From assembly GCA_036873135.1 (NCBI GenBank), contig JAPTYO010000011.1:10190747-10254746 (forward strand): a stretch of DNA of 64,000 nucleotides. The letters are read 5' to 3'. A program made the translations under genes and the position numbers. Under the pieces are notes generated by a model that had not been told where the DNA came from, did no database searches, and saw only the letters and a list, made by a program, of their open reading frames with translations. Below, piece by piece: positions 63,656-64,000 of the stretch. The stretch comes from Clarkia xantiana subsp. parviflora (Eukaryota; Streptophyta; Magnoliopsida; Myrtales; Onagraceae). How positions within the stretch are numbered: position 1 is the stretch's first letter; every line of letters starts with the position of its first letter.

Positions 63656-64000
63656 CTAAAAAGTTTTTTTAATTAATGCATATTGGATGCATTATTTAAA
63701 AATAAAACAATTCAGGTAAAAAGTTTTTTTGAAATGATGCATGTGGAATGCACGTTCGAAATTAGAAGCTCTAATAGCTAAAGAGGAATCACAATTTTTT
63801 CTAAAATGTTTTTTTGCATGCGCGACGCGCTAACCAAAATCACAACTTACCTAAAGAAGTTTTTTTAATTAATGCATATTGGATGCATTATTTAAAAATA
63901 AAACAATTCAGGTAAAAAGTTTTTTTGAAATGATGCATGTGGAATGCACGTTCGAAATTAGAAGCTCTAATAGTTAAAGAGGAATCTTCTAAAATGTTTT
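63656..64000. repeat. 196-bp direct repeat (two copies, second runs to window end)
   Basis: AAGTTTTTTTAATTAATGCA begins at 63,661 and again at 63,857. The following about 125 bp (through CGTTCGAAATTAGAAGCTC and AAAGAGGAATC) are the same apart from single-base changes. The array may continue past the window. Confidence 0.9.

Larger units (their letters stand above)
58274..64000 (-). mobile_element. Large LTR element K (minus strand), 3' end only
   Basis: The (-) 3' LTR at 58,274-59,591 is preceded by a polypurine tract AAAGAGGGGCAAAA (minus strand, 59,605-59,592). The remaining 4.4 kb to the window edge is its 3' untranslated part: tandem arrays, a duplicated block and T-rich sequence with no recognised domain. 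It inserted in the LINE. Long LTRs and large repeat-filled 3' regions are typical of Tat/Ogre-type gypsy elements, but no gene confirms the superfamily. Confidence 0.6.

Overview
The window is plant nuclear repeat DNA, most likely from a eudicot. The evidence is three kinds of LTR retrotransposon with plant-type features (Ty1/copia with Met-initiator primer sites, Ty3/gypsy Tat-like elements with antisense ORFs), an L1-type LINE whose ORF1 looks like DUF4283 plus a zinc knuckle, and a Mutator-type foldback MITE with a 9-bp target duplication. The species cannot be named from sequence alone. I found no convincing host gene, rRNA or tRNA gene, CRISPR array or bacterial-type operon. Every coding region I recognise belongs to a transposable element and is broken by stops, frameshifts, truncation or insertion.

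Layout, 1-35,100: the base layer is a (+) copia family. One copy (A1, RT/RNase H to 3' LTR, about 1,330-5,349) is joined through a single shared LTR to a second copy (A2: primer site and leader from 5,350, gag-protease-integrase at 25,090-26,989). A (-) copia element of the same family (B, 5,892-23,562) sits in the A2 leader. B carries a MULE-type MITE (7,537-8,334) and a gene-less element C (10,087-18,706). C has noncanonical TA..TA LTR ends. A Tat-like gag-only element D (12,471-18,530) is inserted in the second LTR of C. A further (-) copia element E (26,990 to about 34,810) interrupts A2 integrase.

Layout, 35,100-48,330: a cluster of decayed Tat-like gypsy elements. F (-) has a 3' LTR, an intron-containing antisense ORF on (+), tandem repeats and a gag-protease-gag chimera. 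G and H are (+) 3' ends with LTRs and tandem arrays.

Layout, 48,330-64,000: an AT-rich stretch, then a (+) LINE (48,860 onward: ORF1, endonuclease, fragments of RT). The LINE is split first by a nearly full-length (-) copia element J (52,476-57,825, 5-bp TSD) and then by the 3' LTR of a large (-) LTR element K (58,274 to beyond the window). The internal part of K visible here is tandem arrays with no recognisable gene.

How the parts relate: this is a nested record of insertions, not a pathway. Autonomous families (copia A/B/E, copia J, LINE) would have supplied enzymes. C and D lack reverse transcriptase and integrase and would have needed them in trans. Recurring non-coding themes are a perfect LTR dyad beside the TATA box, antisense ORFs downstream of gag/pol, and tandem arrays in the 3' untranslated parts of the gypsy elements.
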